Source: an uncultured Clostridium sp.
GTDB lineage: Bacteria > Bacillota > Clostridia > TANB77 > CAG-508
Reading direction: 5' to 3'
DNA length: 57,845 bases
Assembly: GCA_900555075.1 (NCBI GenBank)
Contig: USJO01000002.1
Span: forward strand, 1-57,845
The notes beneath the pieces are model-generated. The model did not search any database and was not told the origin of the DNA. It worked only from the letters and a program-made list of their open reading frames with translations. Both the position numbers and the translations under genes were made by a program. Positions 44,306 to 52,828 of this stretch are shown here, one piece after another (position 1 is the first letter of the stretch; each line of letters begins with the position of its first letter).

Positions 44306-45160
44306 ATGAGTATTTTAAAAGAAACAAAATTTATAATGAATAAATATCATATAACTGCGAATAAAAATTTAGGACAAAATTTTTTAATAGATGATGAAAC
44401 AGTTGCAGGAATAGTAGAAACCGCAAGCGTTTCAAAAGAAGACCTAATAATCGAAATTGGACCAGGACTTGGAACACTTACGAAAGAATTATTAGAAAGA
44501 GCAGGGAAAGTTATCTGTATAGAATTAGACAAAAGAATGATAGAAATATTAGAAGATAGATTTTCAATGTATGACAATTTCAAAGTTATAAATGAAGACG
44601 TTTTAAAAGTAAACCTTAAAGACTTAATACAAAAAGAAAAAATCAAAAATACAAAAATAGTAGCAAATCTTCCTTATTATATAACAACACCAATAATAAT
44701 GAAGCTATTAGAAGATAAATTGGATATAGAAACAATAACAGTAATGATACAAAAAGAAGTAGCAGATAGGCTAGTAACAGAACCAGGAACTGGCGATACA
44801 GGAGCAATAACATATGCAATACACTATTATACTAATCCAAAACGAATACTAGAAGTTCCAAACACCTCATTTATACCATCCCCAAAAGTGAACTCAACAG
44901 TAGTAAAATTAAACATACTAAAAACACCAAGTATAGAGGTAAAAAATGAAAAACAATTATTTGAGATCATTAAAACAGCATTTATGCAAAAGAGAAAAAC
45001 ATTAGTAAATGCAATAGCGAATAGTGGCAAATATGGAAGCAAAGAGCAAGTAGAAAAAACACTACAAAAACTTGAGATAGATTTAAAAATAAGACCTGAA
45101 AAAATGAGCTTAGAACAATTTGCAAAACTATCGAATTTAATAGAAACAAAAATCGTTTGA
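44306..45160 (+). CDS. rsmA: 16S rRNA dimethyladenosine transferase RsmA (KsgA)
   Basis: Makes the paired N6-dimethyladenosines near the 3' end of 16S rRNA. 284 residues from the ATG at 44306 (AGAGGTAA upstream); the GTG at 44288 has no site. SAM motif I IEIGPGLGTLT (50-59), NKNLGQNFLID near the start, catalytic motif ANLPYYITTP and FIPSPKVNSTVV. The C-terminal helical domain is complete. The stop lies within a hairpin that overlaps the promoter of the next gene. Confidence 0.96.
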   Translation: MSILKETKFIMNKYHITANKNLGQNFLIDDETVAGIVETASVSKEDLIIEIGPGLGTLTKELLERAGKVICIELDKRMIEILEDRFSMYDNFKVINEDVLKVNLKDLIQKEKIKNTKIVANLPYYITTPIIMKLLEDKLDIETITVMIQKEVADRLVTEPGTGDTGAITYAIHYYTNPKRILEVPNTSFIPSPKVNSTVVKLNILKTPSIEVKNEKQLFEIIKTAFMQKRKTLVNAIANSGKYGSKEQVEKTLQKLEIDLKIRPEKMSLEQFAKLSNLIETKIV

Positions 45161-45166
45161 AAGCTA

Positions 45167-45194
45167 TTGACTTCAAGCGATTTTGTAGTATAAT
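45167..45194 (+). promoter_or_regulatory. Promoter of the DUF84 gene, overlapping an rsmA terminator hairpin
   Basis: TTGACT (45167-45172), 16-base spacer, TATAAT (45189-45194). A hairpin AAAATCG-TTTGAA / TTCAA-GCGATTTT (45149-45185) spans the rsmA end and the -35, so terminator and promoter overlap. Confidence 0.7.
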
Positions 45195-45219
45195 TAATAA
45201 ATAGGAAAGAAGGAGAAAT

Positions 45220-45823
45220 ATGTTAGTTTCAATAGGAAGTAGAAGCATACCAAAGGTAACAGCAATTACGAGAGCTTTTTCAAGGTATCCAGAATTATGG
45301 GTTGATAAAACAGATAAAATTCAATATATAATAATGCCAAAAGAAGTAAGACAAGATGATAAAAGTGGACAAGATAAAGACAAATTTTCAGGTGTTTCAT
45401 GTAATCCATTAACACTAGAAGAAACTATAAAAGGTGCGAAAAATAGAGCAAAAAATGCATTTGAATATGCAGAAGAAAGATGTCGGCACATGTAATTTCG
45501 GTGTTGGAATAGAAGCAGGAATGTATCCAGTTGCAGAGGTTGATACAAAATATATGGATGCAAGCATTTGTGCAATTTATGATGGCAAAACATTTTACGT
45601 GGGATTTAGTCCATCATTTGAATATCCACAAAATGCAGTTAAGAGAGTTTTACAGGGAGAAGAAATAGGATATATGTATGATATCTTTGGAAACACTGCA
45701 AAGGGACGTAAAGGAGCAATAGGAGTTTTAACAAATGGCAGAATAAATAGAGATGAATTAGAAGAATATGCTGTGATGATGGCATTAACCAAAATTGTCT
45801 CAAAAGAAATTTATGAAAAATAA
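45220..45823 (+). pseudogene. DUF84 inosine/xanthosine triphosphatase-like protein, frameshifted
   Basis: House-cleaning NTPase family (YjjX/DUF84) that removes deaminated purine triphosphates. The first frame (45220-45495) reads VSIGSRSIPKVTAITRAF and LTLEETIKGAKNRAKNAFEY, then stops shortly after a shift. The second frame continues DVGTCNFGVGIEAGMYPV, YVGFSPSFEYP and GEEIGYMYDIFG. Removing one A from the run 45476-45478 joins them as EEDVGTCNFGVGIEAG, matching family order, for a protein of about 200 residues. Both parts are well kept. AAGGAG precedes the start. Confidence 0.87.
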
Positions 45824-45827
45824 TGCA

Positions 45828-45867
45828 AGGAAGTAGATTTACACACGAGTATAGGGGTCAACTTCCT
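45828..45867 (+). promoter_or_regulatory. Inverted repeat in the thrS leader
   Basis: AGGAAGT / ACTTCCT arms enclose 26 bases containing AGGGGTCA. No T run follows, and no T-box landmarks (specifier loop, GGTGGNACC bulge) fit in the 72-base gap. It may be a dispersed repeat or a simple regulatory stem. Confidence 0.45.
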
Positions 45868-45895
45868 AGTTAGCAAGAAAAGGAGAGGAAAAATT

Positions 45896-47665
45896 ATGTT
45901 TAAAATAAAATTAGAAGGCGGAAAAACTATGGAGGTTGAGGAAAGCACATATTGGCATACAACAGCACACATTTTAGCACAGGCTGCAAAAAGATTATAT
46001 TCAACAGTTAAATTAACCATAGGACCATCAATAGAAAATGGATTTTACTACGATTTTGATGTAGAAACACCTTTTACAGAAGAAGATATTGAAGCATTAG
46101 AAGAAGAAATGAGAAAAATTATCAAAGAAGACCTAAAAATTGAAAGGTTTGAACTTTCAAGAGAAGAAGCAATAAAGCTAATGAAGGAAAAAGACGAACC
46201 ATATAAAATTGAGCTTATAAATGGTTTGCCAGAGGGAGAAGTAATTTCCTTCTATAAACAAGGAGAATTTGTTGACTTATGCCGTGGACCACACTTACCA
46301 TCAACAGGAAAAGTTAAATCATTTAAATTAACTGCTAAATCATCAGCATATTGGAGAGGAGATTCAAAAAATAAATCTTTACAAAGAATTTATGGAATAT
46401 CCTTCCCAAAAACCTCAGAATTAGAAGAATATTTAAAAAAATTAGAAGAGGCAAAACAAAGAGACCATAGAAAACTTGGCAAAGAGCTAAGCATATTTAT
46501 GACACACGATTTAGTAGGAAAAGGACTTCCAATGTATTTACCTAACGGATATGTAGTATGGGAGATACTAGAAAATTATATTAAAGGAAAAGAAAAAAAA
46601 TTAGACTACAAGCACGTTTTAACACCACCGCTTGCATCTGTAAATTTATATAAAACATCAGGACATTGGGAGCACTATAAAGATAATATGTTTCCAAAGA
46701 TGGAGGTTGAAGGAGAAGAATTTGTATTAAGACCAATGAATTGTCCACATCATATGATGATATATGCAAACACAATACACTCATATAGAGATTTACCAAT
46801 TAGAATTGGTGAGGTTGCAAGAGACTGTAGATTTGAATCAAGTGGAACTTTAAAAGGAATAGAAAGAGTTAGAACCTTCTGCCAAAATGATGCGCATTTA
46901 TTTGTAACACCAGAACAAATAGAATCAGAATTCAAATCAGTAGTAGATTTAATACTAGAAGTATATAAAGAACTAAAAATAACAGACTACCACTTTGAAT
47001 TATCATTAAGAGATCCTAATGACAAAGTTAAATATCATCCAGATGATGAAATGTGGGATAGTGCAGAAGAAAAGCTAAGGCAAGTTTTAAATGATATAGG
47101 AATAGAGTATGAAGAAAAAATAGGAGAAGCAGCATTTTATGGACCAAAACTAGATGTTCAAGTAAAACCAGCAGTAGGAAATGCATACACACTATCAACT
47201 TGTCAACTAGATTTCTGTCTTCCAATGAAATTTAATTTAGCATACATAGATAAAGATGGAAGCAAAAGGACACCAGTAGTACTACATAGAGCAATACTTG
47301 GAAGTATAGATAGATTTATGGCGTACTATCTTGAAGAAACAAAGGGAATACTTCCAACCTGGCTTGCACCAGTACAAGTTAAAATTTTACCAATATCAGA
47401 AGCACATAGAGAGTATGCTAGAAAAATAAAACAACAATTGAAAGACGCTGATATTAGAGTAGAACTAGACGAAAGAGATGAAAAAATAGGATATAAAATA
47501 AGAGAAGCAACAATGCAAAAGATACCATATATGGTAATTTTAGGAGATAAGGAAATTGAAGCAAATGCAATTGGAGTACGTTCAAGGAAAGATGGAGACA
47601 TAGGACAAATGAGTGTGGGCAACTTCATAAATAAAATAAAAGAAGAAGAGAAAAAGTTCGAATAG
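45896..47665 (+). CDS. thrS: Threonyl-tRNA synthetase, lacking the TGS domain
   Basis: 589 residues, about 50 shorter than the usual 640 because the N-terminal TGS domain is missing: only MFKIKLEGGKTMEVEES precedes the editing domain. Editing-site residues are present (H21 and H25 in HTTAH; C129 and H133 in DLCRGPH). The class II core has motif 2 ARDCRFESSGTLKGIERVR, MNCPHHMMIYAN with zinc ligand Cys, and QLDFCLP; the anticodon-binding domain closes the chain. GAGAGG precedes the start. No T-box is seen, which is unusual for a Firmicutes thrS. Confidence 0.96.
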   Translation: MFKIKLEGGKTMEVEESTYWHTTAHILAQAAKRLYSTVKLTIGPSIENGFYYDFDVETPFTEEDIEALEEEMRKIIKEDLKIERFELSREEAIKLMKEKDEPYKIELINGLPEGEVISFYKQGEFVDLCRGPHLPSTGKVKSFKLTAKSSAYWRGDSKNKSLQRIYGISFPKTSELEEYLKKLEEAKQRDHRKLGKELSIFMTHDLVGKGLPMYLPNGYVVWEILENYIKGKEKKLDYKHVLTPPLASVNLYKTSGHWEHYKDNMFPKMEVEGEEFVLRPMNCPHHMMIYANTIHSYRDLPIRIGEVARDCRFESSGTLKGIERVRTFCQNDAHLFVTPEQIESEFKSVVDLILEVYKELKITDYHFELSLRDPNDKVKYHPDDEMWDSAEEKLRQVLNDIGIEYEEKIGEAAFYGPKLDVQVKPAVGNAYTLSTCQLDFCLPMKFNLAYIDKDGSKRTPVVLHRAILGSIDRFMAYYLEETKGILPTWLAPVQVKILPISEAHREYARKIKQQLKDADIRVELDERDEKIGYKIREATMQKIPYMVILGDKEIEANAIGVRSRKDGDIGQMSVGNFINKIKEEEKKFE

Positions 47666-47669
47666 AAAA

Positions 47670-47700
47670 GTTTAGGCGGGGCAATCTGCCTAAATTTTTT
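47670..47700 (+). terminator. Terminator after thrS
   Basis: TTTAGGC / GCCTAAA arms, loop GGGGCAATCT, then TTTTTT. Confidence 0.9.
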
Positions 47701-47711
47701 GCCGAAAAAAC

Positions 47712-47741
47712 TTGAAAAATACCTGTGGAGTATGATATAGT
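47712..47741 (+). promoter_or_regulatory. Promoter of the WG-repeat gene
   Basis: TTGAAA (47712-47717), 18-base spacer, TATAGT (47736-47741). Confidence 0.65.
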
Positions 47742-47775
47742 ATATAACAAATAAGAGGTATGGAGGGAAATTTTA

Positions 47776-49266
47776 ATGAAAAAAGGTAGAAGATATGATG
47801 AACCAAAACTAAACTTAAAAAAAGTATTTGGAACAATTATTACAATAGCAGTAGCTGTAATGATAATCATAACAATTAACAAGATTCTAAATAAAGAAGC
47901 AGAAAAAATCCAAACCGAAAAACTTACATACTTTTCAGCATATGTAGATGGAAAATGGGGAGTAATAAATAACAAAGGAGAAAAAGTAATAGATACCACT
48001 TATGATGAAATGATTACAATTCCAAACCCAGAAAAAGCGGTATTTGTTTGTACATATGATGTAAATGATGCAACAGGAGAATACAAAACAAAAGTAATAA
48101 ATGAAAAAGGAGAAGAACTATTTACTGGGTATGATAAAGTTGAAACAATAGAAAACTTTGATTCAAAGCAAAATGTGTGGTATGAAAAAAATTTACTTAG
48201 AGTTTCAAAAGGTGGCAAATATGGATTAATAGATTATGATGGTAAGAACCTACTAGATTGTGAATATGAGGAAATCACATCATTAAAAAGTGTTGAAGAA
48301 AACTTAGTAATAAAAAAAGACAATAAAGTAGGAGTTATAAATAATGTAGGACAAGTTATAATACCATTAGAATATAAAGATATAAAGGTTTTAAAAGAGG
48401 GGTATAAAAACGAATATATCATAGTAGATGAAAACGGTAATTCTGGAATTATAAGTACTAGTGGTACAATAATTGTAAATCCAGCATATAAGGAAATAAA
48501 ATATCTAAATAGTACAGAAGTATATGCAGCTAAAATAGAAGACAAATGGAACTTAATTAACAAAAAAGGAGAAGTTATAAACAATAGTTATGAAGACTAT
48601 ATATATTCAAAAGGAGATTATATAATAGCAAAAAATGGAGGGAAATATGGAATAATAACTACCTCAGGAGAAGTAAAAATAGAGCCAACATATGAAGAAC
48701 TAAGATATGCTTTTTCAGTATATTACATAGCAAAGAAAGACTCCAAATATGGAATAATAAACACGGAGAATACAGCAATAATACCACTAGAATACATCAG
48801 AATGGAATATTGGGAAGATAAAGAAATTATAATAGCAGATAAAACCGAAACTGAAACAGTTCTATTTGACAGCAACCTAACAGAAAAACTAAAGGGAATA
48901 TTTGTATTTGAAAAAGACTATATAAAAGCAAGAATAGGCACAGAAGACAAATACTACACATATAATTTTGAAGAAAAGCAAGCAAAAGACATACTAACAA
49001 AAAACACACTATTTGTAAGCAAAAAAGATGGAAAGTATGGATTCGTAGACAGCCAAGGGAATGTAGTAGTAAACTATATATATGACGAAGCAAAAGAACA
49101 AAATCAATATGGATTTTCAGCTATAAAACAAAATGGACTTTGGGGCTCAATAGACAAGGGAGGAAAAGTAGTTTTACAACCACAAGTAAACCTAGATAAC
49201 AGCATATACATAGACTTCATAAGAGAATGGCATTTGGCAGATGAAGGATTTTACTATACAAAATAA
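47776..49266 (+). CDS. WG-repeat protein with N-terminal membrane anchor
   Basis: 496 residues. One span near 17-34 (GTIITIAVAVMIIITI) anchors a chain of about nine to ten WG (KWG) repeats, such as DGKWGVINNKGEKVIDTTYD, GGKYGLIDYDGKNLLDCEY, NGGKYGIITTSGEVKIEPTY and DGKYGFVDSQGNVVVNYIYD. Later copies have lost the Trp but keep the Gly. WG repeats are thought to form a beta-rich scaffold for protein or glycan contact; the role here is unknown. It is expected to be extracytoplasmic. GGAGGG precedes the start, and a hairpin follows the stop. Confidence 0.9.
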   Translation: MKKGRRYDEPKLNLKKVFGTIITIAVAVMIIITINKILNKEAEKIQTEKLTYFSAYVDGKWGVINNKGEKVIDTTYDEMITIPNPEKAVFVCTYDVNDATGEYKTKVINEKGEELFTGYDKVETIENFDSKQNVWYEKNLLRVSKGGKYGLIDYDGKNLLDCEYEEITSLKSVEENLVIKKDNKVGVINNVGQVIIPLEYKDIKVLKEGYKNEYIIVDENGNSGIISTSGTIIVNPAYKEIKYLNSTEVYAAKIEDKWNLINKKGEVINNSYEDYIYSKGDYIIAKNGGKYGIITTSGEVKIEPTYEELRYAFSVYYIAKKDSKYGIINTENTAIIPLEYIRMEYWEDKEIIIADKTETETVLFDSNLTEKLKGIFVFEKDYIKARIGTEDKYYTYNFEEKQAKDILTKNTLFVSKKDGKYGFVDSQGNVVVNYIYDEAKEQNQYGFSAIKQNGLWGSIDKGGKVVLQPQVNLDNSIYIDFIREWHLADEGFYYTK

Positions 49267-49301
49267 TTGTCCTAATTAGGGGCAGTACCCACTTGGGACA
49301 A
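49267..49301. repeat. Inverted repeat between the WG-repeat gene and acpS
   Basis: TTGTCC / GGACAA ends with an inner GGG / CCC pair (49280-49282, 49288-49290). No T run follows, so it is not a good terminator. It abuts the WG-repeat stop and ends just before the acpS AAGGAG. Confidence 0.55.
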
Positions 49302-49316
49302 AACAAGGAGAAAAAG

Positions 49317-49694
49317 ATGCGCATATTATGTGGAACCGATATAATTGAAATAGATAGAATAAGAAAATCTATAGAAAAAAATGGAGATAAATTTTTAAAC
49401 TCAGTATATACTGCAAAAGAAATTGAATATTGCGAAGGTAGAAAAAACGCAAAATATAACCACTATGCAGGCAGATTTGCAGCAAAAGAGGCAATATATA
49501 AAGCAATATCGCAATTACTACCAGAAAAATTTGGGATATCATGGAAAGATGTTCAGGTTGTAAATGATGAAAACGGAAATCCCAAAATAGAATTTTTAAA
49601 TATAACTTTTAATCAAATTAAGAGTACAGATATAAGCATATCACATTGCCAAGAATATGCTGTTGCAATGGTAACTTTAATTGTAGATGAATAA
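49317..49694 (+). CDS. acpS: Holo-[acyl carrier protein] synthase
   Basis: Moves the 4'-phosphopantetheine arm from CoA to acyl carrier protein. 125 residues from the ATG at 49317, six bases after AAGGAG. Motifs: CGTDIIEIDRI (metal-binding Asp near the start), RFAAKEAIYKAI with the catalytic Glu, and DISISHCQEYAVAMV at the end. Length and layout are standard for AcpS. It follows the WG-repeat gene and an inverted repeat, and precedes the FAD-Rieske gene by about 60 bp. Confidence 0.95.
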   Translation: MRILCGTDIIEIDRIRKSIEKNGDKFLNSVYTAKEIEYCEGRKNAKYNHYAGRFAAKEAIYKAISQLLPEKFGISWKDVQVVNDENGNPKIEFLNITFNQIKSTDISISHCQEYAVAMVTLIVDE

Positions 49695-49753
49695 AAAAAA
49701 TAAATATGGAAAAGCTTGGAGTAGGTAAGTGTAACAGAAAGGATGTGGTTCAA

Positions 49754-51241
49754 ATGGAGTCATATTGGGTTCAAACGACTACTAGACCAAGCTTTTTAAA
49801 ATTAGAAAAAGAATTAAATACAGACGTATGTATAATAGGAGCAGGTATAACAGGAATTATGACAGCATATATGCTTCTAGATTCAGGACTAAAAATATGT
49901 TTAATAGACAAAGGAGAAATTTGTAGTGGAGTAACCGAAAACACTACAGCGAAAATAACAAGCCAACATAACTTAATATATAGGTATTTAGAAGATACTT
50001 TTGGAGAAGAGTTTTCTAAAAAATACTTAAAATCAAATGAAGAAGCGATAAATGAGATAGAAGAAATTGTTAAAAAAGAGCAAATAGACTGTGAATTTCG
50101 AAGAACAGACAATTACATTTATACCTGTACAGATGAGTATGTTCAAAGAATAAAAGATGAAGCAGACACTCTAAAAAGGTTAGGATTAGAAGTGGAGCTA
50201 ATAGATAAAATAGATCTGCCATTTAAAATAAAGTTGGCAATAAAAGCTCCAAATCAAGCGAAATTCCATCCATTAAAATATCTATATAAAATAGTAGAGA
50301 TATTAGAACAAAATAATGTGGAAATATATACGAACTCGAGAGTTCAAGATATAGAAAAAAATGGGGAAACGTATAACATAAAAACAGATGAGCATATAAT
50401 AAATGCAAAATATGTAGTTATGGCAACACACTATCCAATAAAAAGTTTTCCTGGACTATACTTTTTAAAAATGTATCAAGATAGATCTTATGAAATAGCA
50501 ATAGAACCACACTATAAAATACCAGAAGGAATGTATATTTCAGCAGAGACACCAGTAGCATCATTTAGATCAATAAATGATGAGCTACTTATAATTGGAG
50601 GACAAGGACACAAAACAGGAGACAATAGTAAAGATTTAAATCTGTGTTATAAAAGTCTTGAAACTTATGCAAAAGAGATATACCCATCAATGAAAACAAA
50701 GTATAAATGGAATACTCAAGACTGTGTTTCACTAGATAAAGTACCATATATAGGAGACTTTTCAAATTTAATGCCACATTTATATGTTGCAACAGGATAT
50801 AAAAAATGGGGAATGACAACCTCTCACATAGCAGCAAAAATCATAAGAGATAGAATATTAGGAAGAGATAATGAATATAATGAAATATATAAAGCAACAA
50901 GGATGGCACCATTAAAAAATCACGAAGAATTTGGAAGTATGCTAAAACAAACAGCATATTCACTAGGAATAAACAAATTGAAAATGCCTGAATATAAATT
51001 CCAAGACTTAAACAAAGATAGTGGGGGAGTAGTAGAATATAAAAATAAAAAACTAGGAGTATATAAAGATAAAAATGGAAAAGTATTTGTAGTAAAACCA
51101 TATTGCAAGCACTTAGGCTGTGAGCTTAGCTGGAACAACCTAGAAAAAACTTGGGATTGCCCTTGCCACGGTTCAAGATATGATTACACAGGAAAACTAA
51201 TAACAGAACCAGCGACAGAAGATTTAGATAGATTTGAATAA
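49754..51241 (+). CDS. FAD-dependent oxidoreductase (DadA-like) with C-terminal Rieske domain
   Basis: 495 residues from the ATG at 49754 (AAAGGATG upstream; the ATG at 49706 has no site). FAD-binding DVCIIGAGITGIMTAYMLLD near the start and YVATGYKKWGMTTSHIAA near 345-362 mark the DAO fold. The end is a Rieske [2Fe-2S] domain with CKHLGC and CPCHGSRYD, giving the C-x-H and C-x-x-H ligand pairs. This fusion (YhfW-like) is common in Firmicutes, but its substrate is unknown. Confidence 0.9.
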   Translation: MESYWVQTTTRPSFLKLEKELNTDVCIIGAGITGIMTAYMLLDSGLKICLIDKGEICSGVTENTTAKITSQHNLIYRYLEDTFGEEFSKKYLKSNEEAINEIEEIVKKEQIDCEFRRTDNYIYTCTDEYVQRIKDEADTLKRLGLEVELIDKIDLPFKIKLAIKAPNQAKFHPLKYLYKIVEILEQNNVEIYTNSRVQDIEKNGETYNIKTDEHIINAKYVVMATHYPIKSFPGLYFLKMYQDRSYEIAIEPHYKIPEGMYISAETPVASFRSINDELLIIGGQGHKTGDNSKDLNLCYKSLETYAKEIYPSMKTKYKWNTQDCVSLDKVPYIGDFSNLMPHLYVATGYKKWGMTTSHIAAKIIRDRILGRDNEYNEIYKATRMAPLKNHEEFGSMLKQTAYSLGINKLKMPEYKFQDLNKDSGGVVEYKNKKLGVYKDKNGKVFVVKPYCKHLGCELSWNNLEKTWDCPCHGSRYDYTGKLITEPATEDLDRFE

Positions 51242-51265
51242 CTTTAACAAATATCAAAAAAAAAC

Positions 51266-51294
51266 TTGAAAAAGTTCGTAAAAGCTAGTATAAT
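51266..51294 (+). promoter_or_regulatory. Promoter of tRNA-Arg
   Basis: TTGAAA (51266-51271), 17-base spacer, TATAAT (51289-51294). Confidence 0.8.
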
Positions 51295-51320
51295 AATAAT
51301 TGCGTAAAAACGTAATTAAA

Positions 51321-51397
<77 letters not shown>

Positions 51398-51549
51398 GGT
51401 GCGCGATTTAGAAGTCATTAATTAATAATGAATAACGAAAATGAATAATACTTTGAGTAGTATAGAAAGAAACACCTAGAAAAATTTAACTATTTTAGAC
51501 TTTTATGTGTAAGTAAATTAAAAAAATAAAAAAAAATTTTAAAAAACAC

Positions 51550-51578
51550 TTGCAATATACTAAAATATATGGTATTAT
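51550..51578 (+). promoter_or_regulatory. Promoter of tRNA-Pro
   Basis: TTGCAA (51550-51555), 17-base spacer, TATTAT (51573-51578). The 150 bases between the two tRNAs hold nothing else I can name. Confidence 0.7.
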
Positions 51579-51597
51579 ATTAATTGTTAAAAGCAAA

Positions 51598-51673
51598 CGG
51601 GGTGTGGCTCAGTTGGTAGAGCGCGTGGTTTGGGACCATGAGGTCGCACGTTCGATTCGTGTCGCCCCGACCA
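51598..51673 (+). tRNA. tRNA-Pro (anticodon TGG)
   Basis: 76 bases. Acceptor arms CGGGGTG / CGCCCCG, anticodon loop TTTGGGA between CGTGG and CCATG, T-loop GTTCGATTC, discriminator A, CCA encoded. Confidence 0.95.
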
Positions 51674-51678
51674 AATTT

Positions 51679-51710
51679 AGAAGAATTCTTAGGAGTTCTT
51701 CTTTTTTTGC
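51679..51710 (+). terminator. Terminator after tRNA-Pro
   Basis: AGAAGAA-TTC / GAGTTCTTCT arms around TTAG, then TTTTTTT. Confidence 0.8.
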
Positions 51711-51720
51711 ATTTATGAGC

Positions 51721-51875
51721 AAATACTGACTATTACTGCATTACACACAATTTATTTAAACTTTTTCAGCCTTTCTAAAACTTCCATAAAATCTATAAAT
51801 CTTTAAGTAAATGCAGTCAATATGCAGTCAATTTTATAATTAATTGATTTTCTTCAATTTTGACTGCATATAAAT
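51721..51875. repeat. GCAGTC repeat cluster, left edge of the copper island
   Basis: A perfect 11-bp tandem repeat ATGCAGTCAAT (51811-51821 and 51822-51832) and an inverted TTGACTGCAT (51860-51869), with ATTACTGCAT near 51733. Similar GCAGTC pairs lie at 55585-55638. The pattern recalls integrase arm or end sites, but no integrase gene is present. Confidence 0.5.
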
Positions 51876-52005
51876 TTATTTCAGATAATAAAACAGTTGG
51901 TATTACTAGAAAAAACAACTTTGATTTGAATGTAAAATACAATTTACAATAGGCATAATATCAATCTCTTTATGTTGTAAAATGTAATAAAATATGATAA
52001 TATAC

Positions 52006-52143
52006 TTACTGATAACTAGTAATTTTTTCTTTTTCTTCCGTAAATACAGAACTGATAACATCTACCACTTTTTGAGTCCTTCCAGTTGCACTAAATACAA
52101 TTTCATTACAATTCTCCTTAATTTTTATACTATATAAATTCAT
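52006..52143 (-). pseudogene. Flavodoxin-like gene fragment
   Basis: 45 codons reading NEIVFSATGRTQKVVDVIS. FSATGRT is the FMN phosphate-binding loop of EFR1-type flavodoxins, and the helix after it fits. The chain then ends at a stop long before a full flavodoxin. No partner sequence lies downstream. It is a decayed N-terminal piece in the island left of csoR. Confidence 0.5.
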
Positions 52144-52226
52144 ATCATAAAATAATAAAATTTTAAATCTTTATAGAGGCTAAATAATGCTAGAAAAATA
52201 AATGCTTTTGACAATATACCCCCTTA

Positions 52227-52255
52227 TTTACAAAATACCCATTTGGGTATATAAT
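52227..52255 (+). promoter_or_regulatory. csoR promoter with CsoR operator in the spacer
   Basis: TTTACA (52227-52232), 17-base spacer, TATAAT (52250-52255). The palindrome ATACCCATTTGGGTAT (52235-52250) fills the spacer and matches the CsoR box pattern TACCC-N-GGGTA; a further half-site, ATACCCCC, lies at 52216-52223. Binding would block polymerase, and copper would release it. Confidence 0.8.
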
Positions 52256-52274
52256 ACTTTAAGGTGGTGAAAAA

Positions 52275-52574
52275 ATGAATAAAGAATGTTGTCAAAAAAA
52301 GACAAAAAGAACTGAAAAAGAGAAACAATTAATTAATAATAGATTAAATCGAATCGAAGGACAAATAAGAGGTGTAAAAAAGATGATAGGAGAAGATGCA
52401 TATTGTAACGATGTTTTGGTTCAACTATCTGCAATAGAAAACTCTGTGAAAAGTTTGTCTAATCAAGTTTTAGAAAATCATTTATATAATTGTATATCTC
52501 GTGATTTGAAAAATGGTAAAGTTGATACAATAGATGAAATAATAAGTTTGTTTAAAAGATTCAATAAAGGATAA
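52275..52574 (+). CDS. csoR: Copper-sensing repressor CsoR
   Basis: Helical DNA-binding repressor of copper resistance genes. 99 residues. The Cu(I) ligands are present with exact family spacing: C44, H69 and C73 (25 then 4 residues apart). RLNRIEGQIRGVKKMIGED is the family core. GGTGG precedes the start. A matching operator lies in its own promoter, and copZ and copA follow, so the operon is autoregulated by copper. Confidence 0.95.
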   Translation: MNKECCQKKTKRTEKEKQLINNRLNRIEGQIRGVKKMIGEDAYCNDVLVQLSAIENSVKSLSNQVLENHLYNCISRDLKNGKVDTIDEIISLFKRFNKG

Positions 52575-52613
52575 AATTTTATTTAATTAATTTAAGGAAA
52601 GGAACTGATAAAA

Positions 52614-52826
52614 ATGGAAGAAATAGTTTTAAAAGTAAATGGTATGATGTGTGGAGGATGTGAAAATAGGGTAAAAAATGCAGTTCAAAACATAGATGGA
52701 GTAGAATCAGTAATAGCAGATCATAATACAGGTAAAGTTGTTGTAACAACAAATAAAGAGGTATCAGAAAATATTATTATAGAAACACTTGAAGATATAG
52801 GATATGAAATTGTAAAGGAAGATTAG
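52614..52826 (+). CDS. copZ: Copper chaperone CopZ
   Basis: 70 residues, a single heavy-metal-associated (HMA) domain with the ligand motif GMMCGGCENRV (C13 and C16) and the later DHNTGKVVV strand. It carries Cu(I) to CopA or CsoR. It lies between csoR and copA (40 and 2 bp away), within one operon. AAGGAAAGG precedes the start. Confidence 0.93.
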   Translation: MEEIVLKVNGMMCGGCENRVKNAVQNIDGVESVIADHNTGKVVVTTNKEVSENIIIETLEDIGYEIVKED

Positions 52827-52828
52827 GT

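Noticed and set aside
45824..45895. T-box riboswitch before thrS
   Set aside because: The gap is only 72 bases and shows no T-box landmarks.
51721..51800. Integrase C-terminal remnant on the minus strand
   Set aside because: Short frame resembling FMEVLERLKKFK is too brief and ambiguous to name.
51811..51869. GCAGTC repeats as a CRISPR array
   Set aside because: Units are 11 bp, adjacent without spacers, and no cas genes are present.
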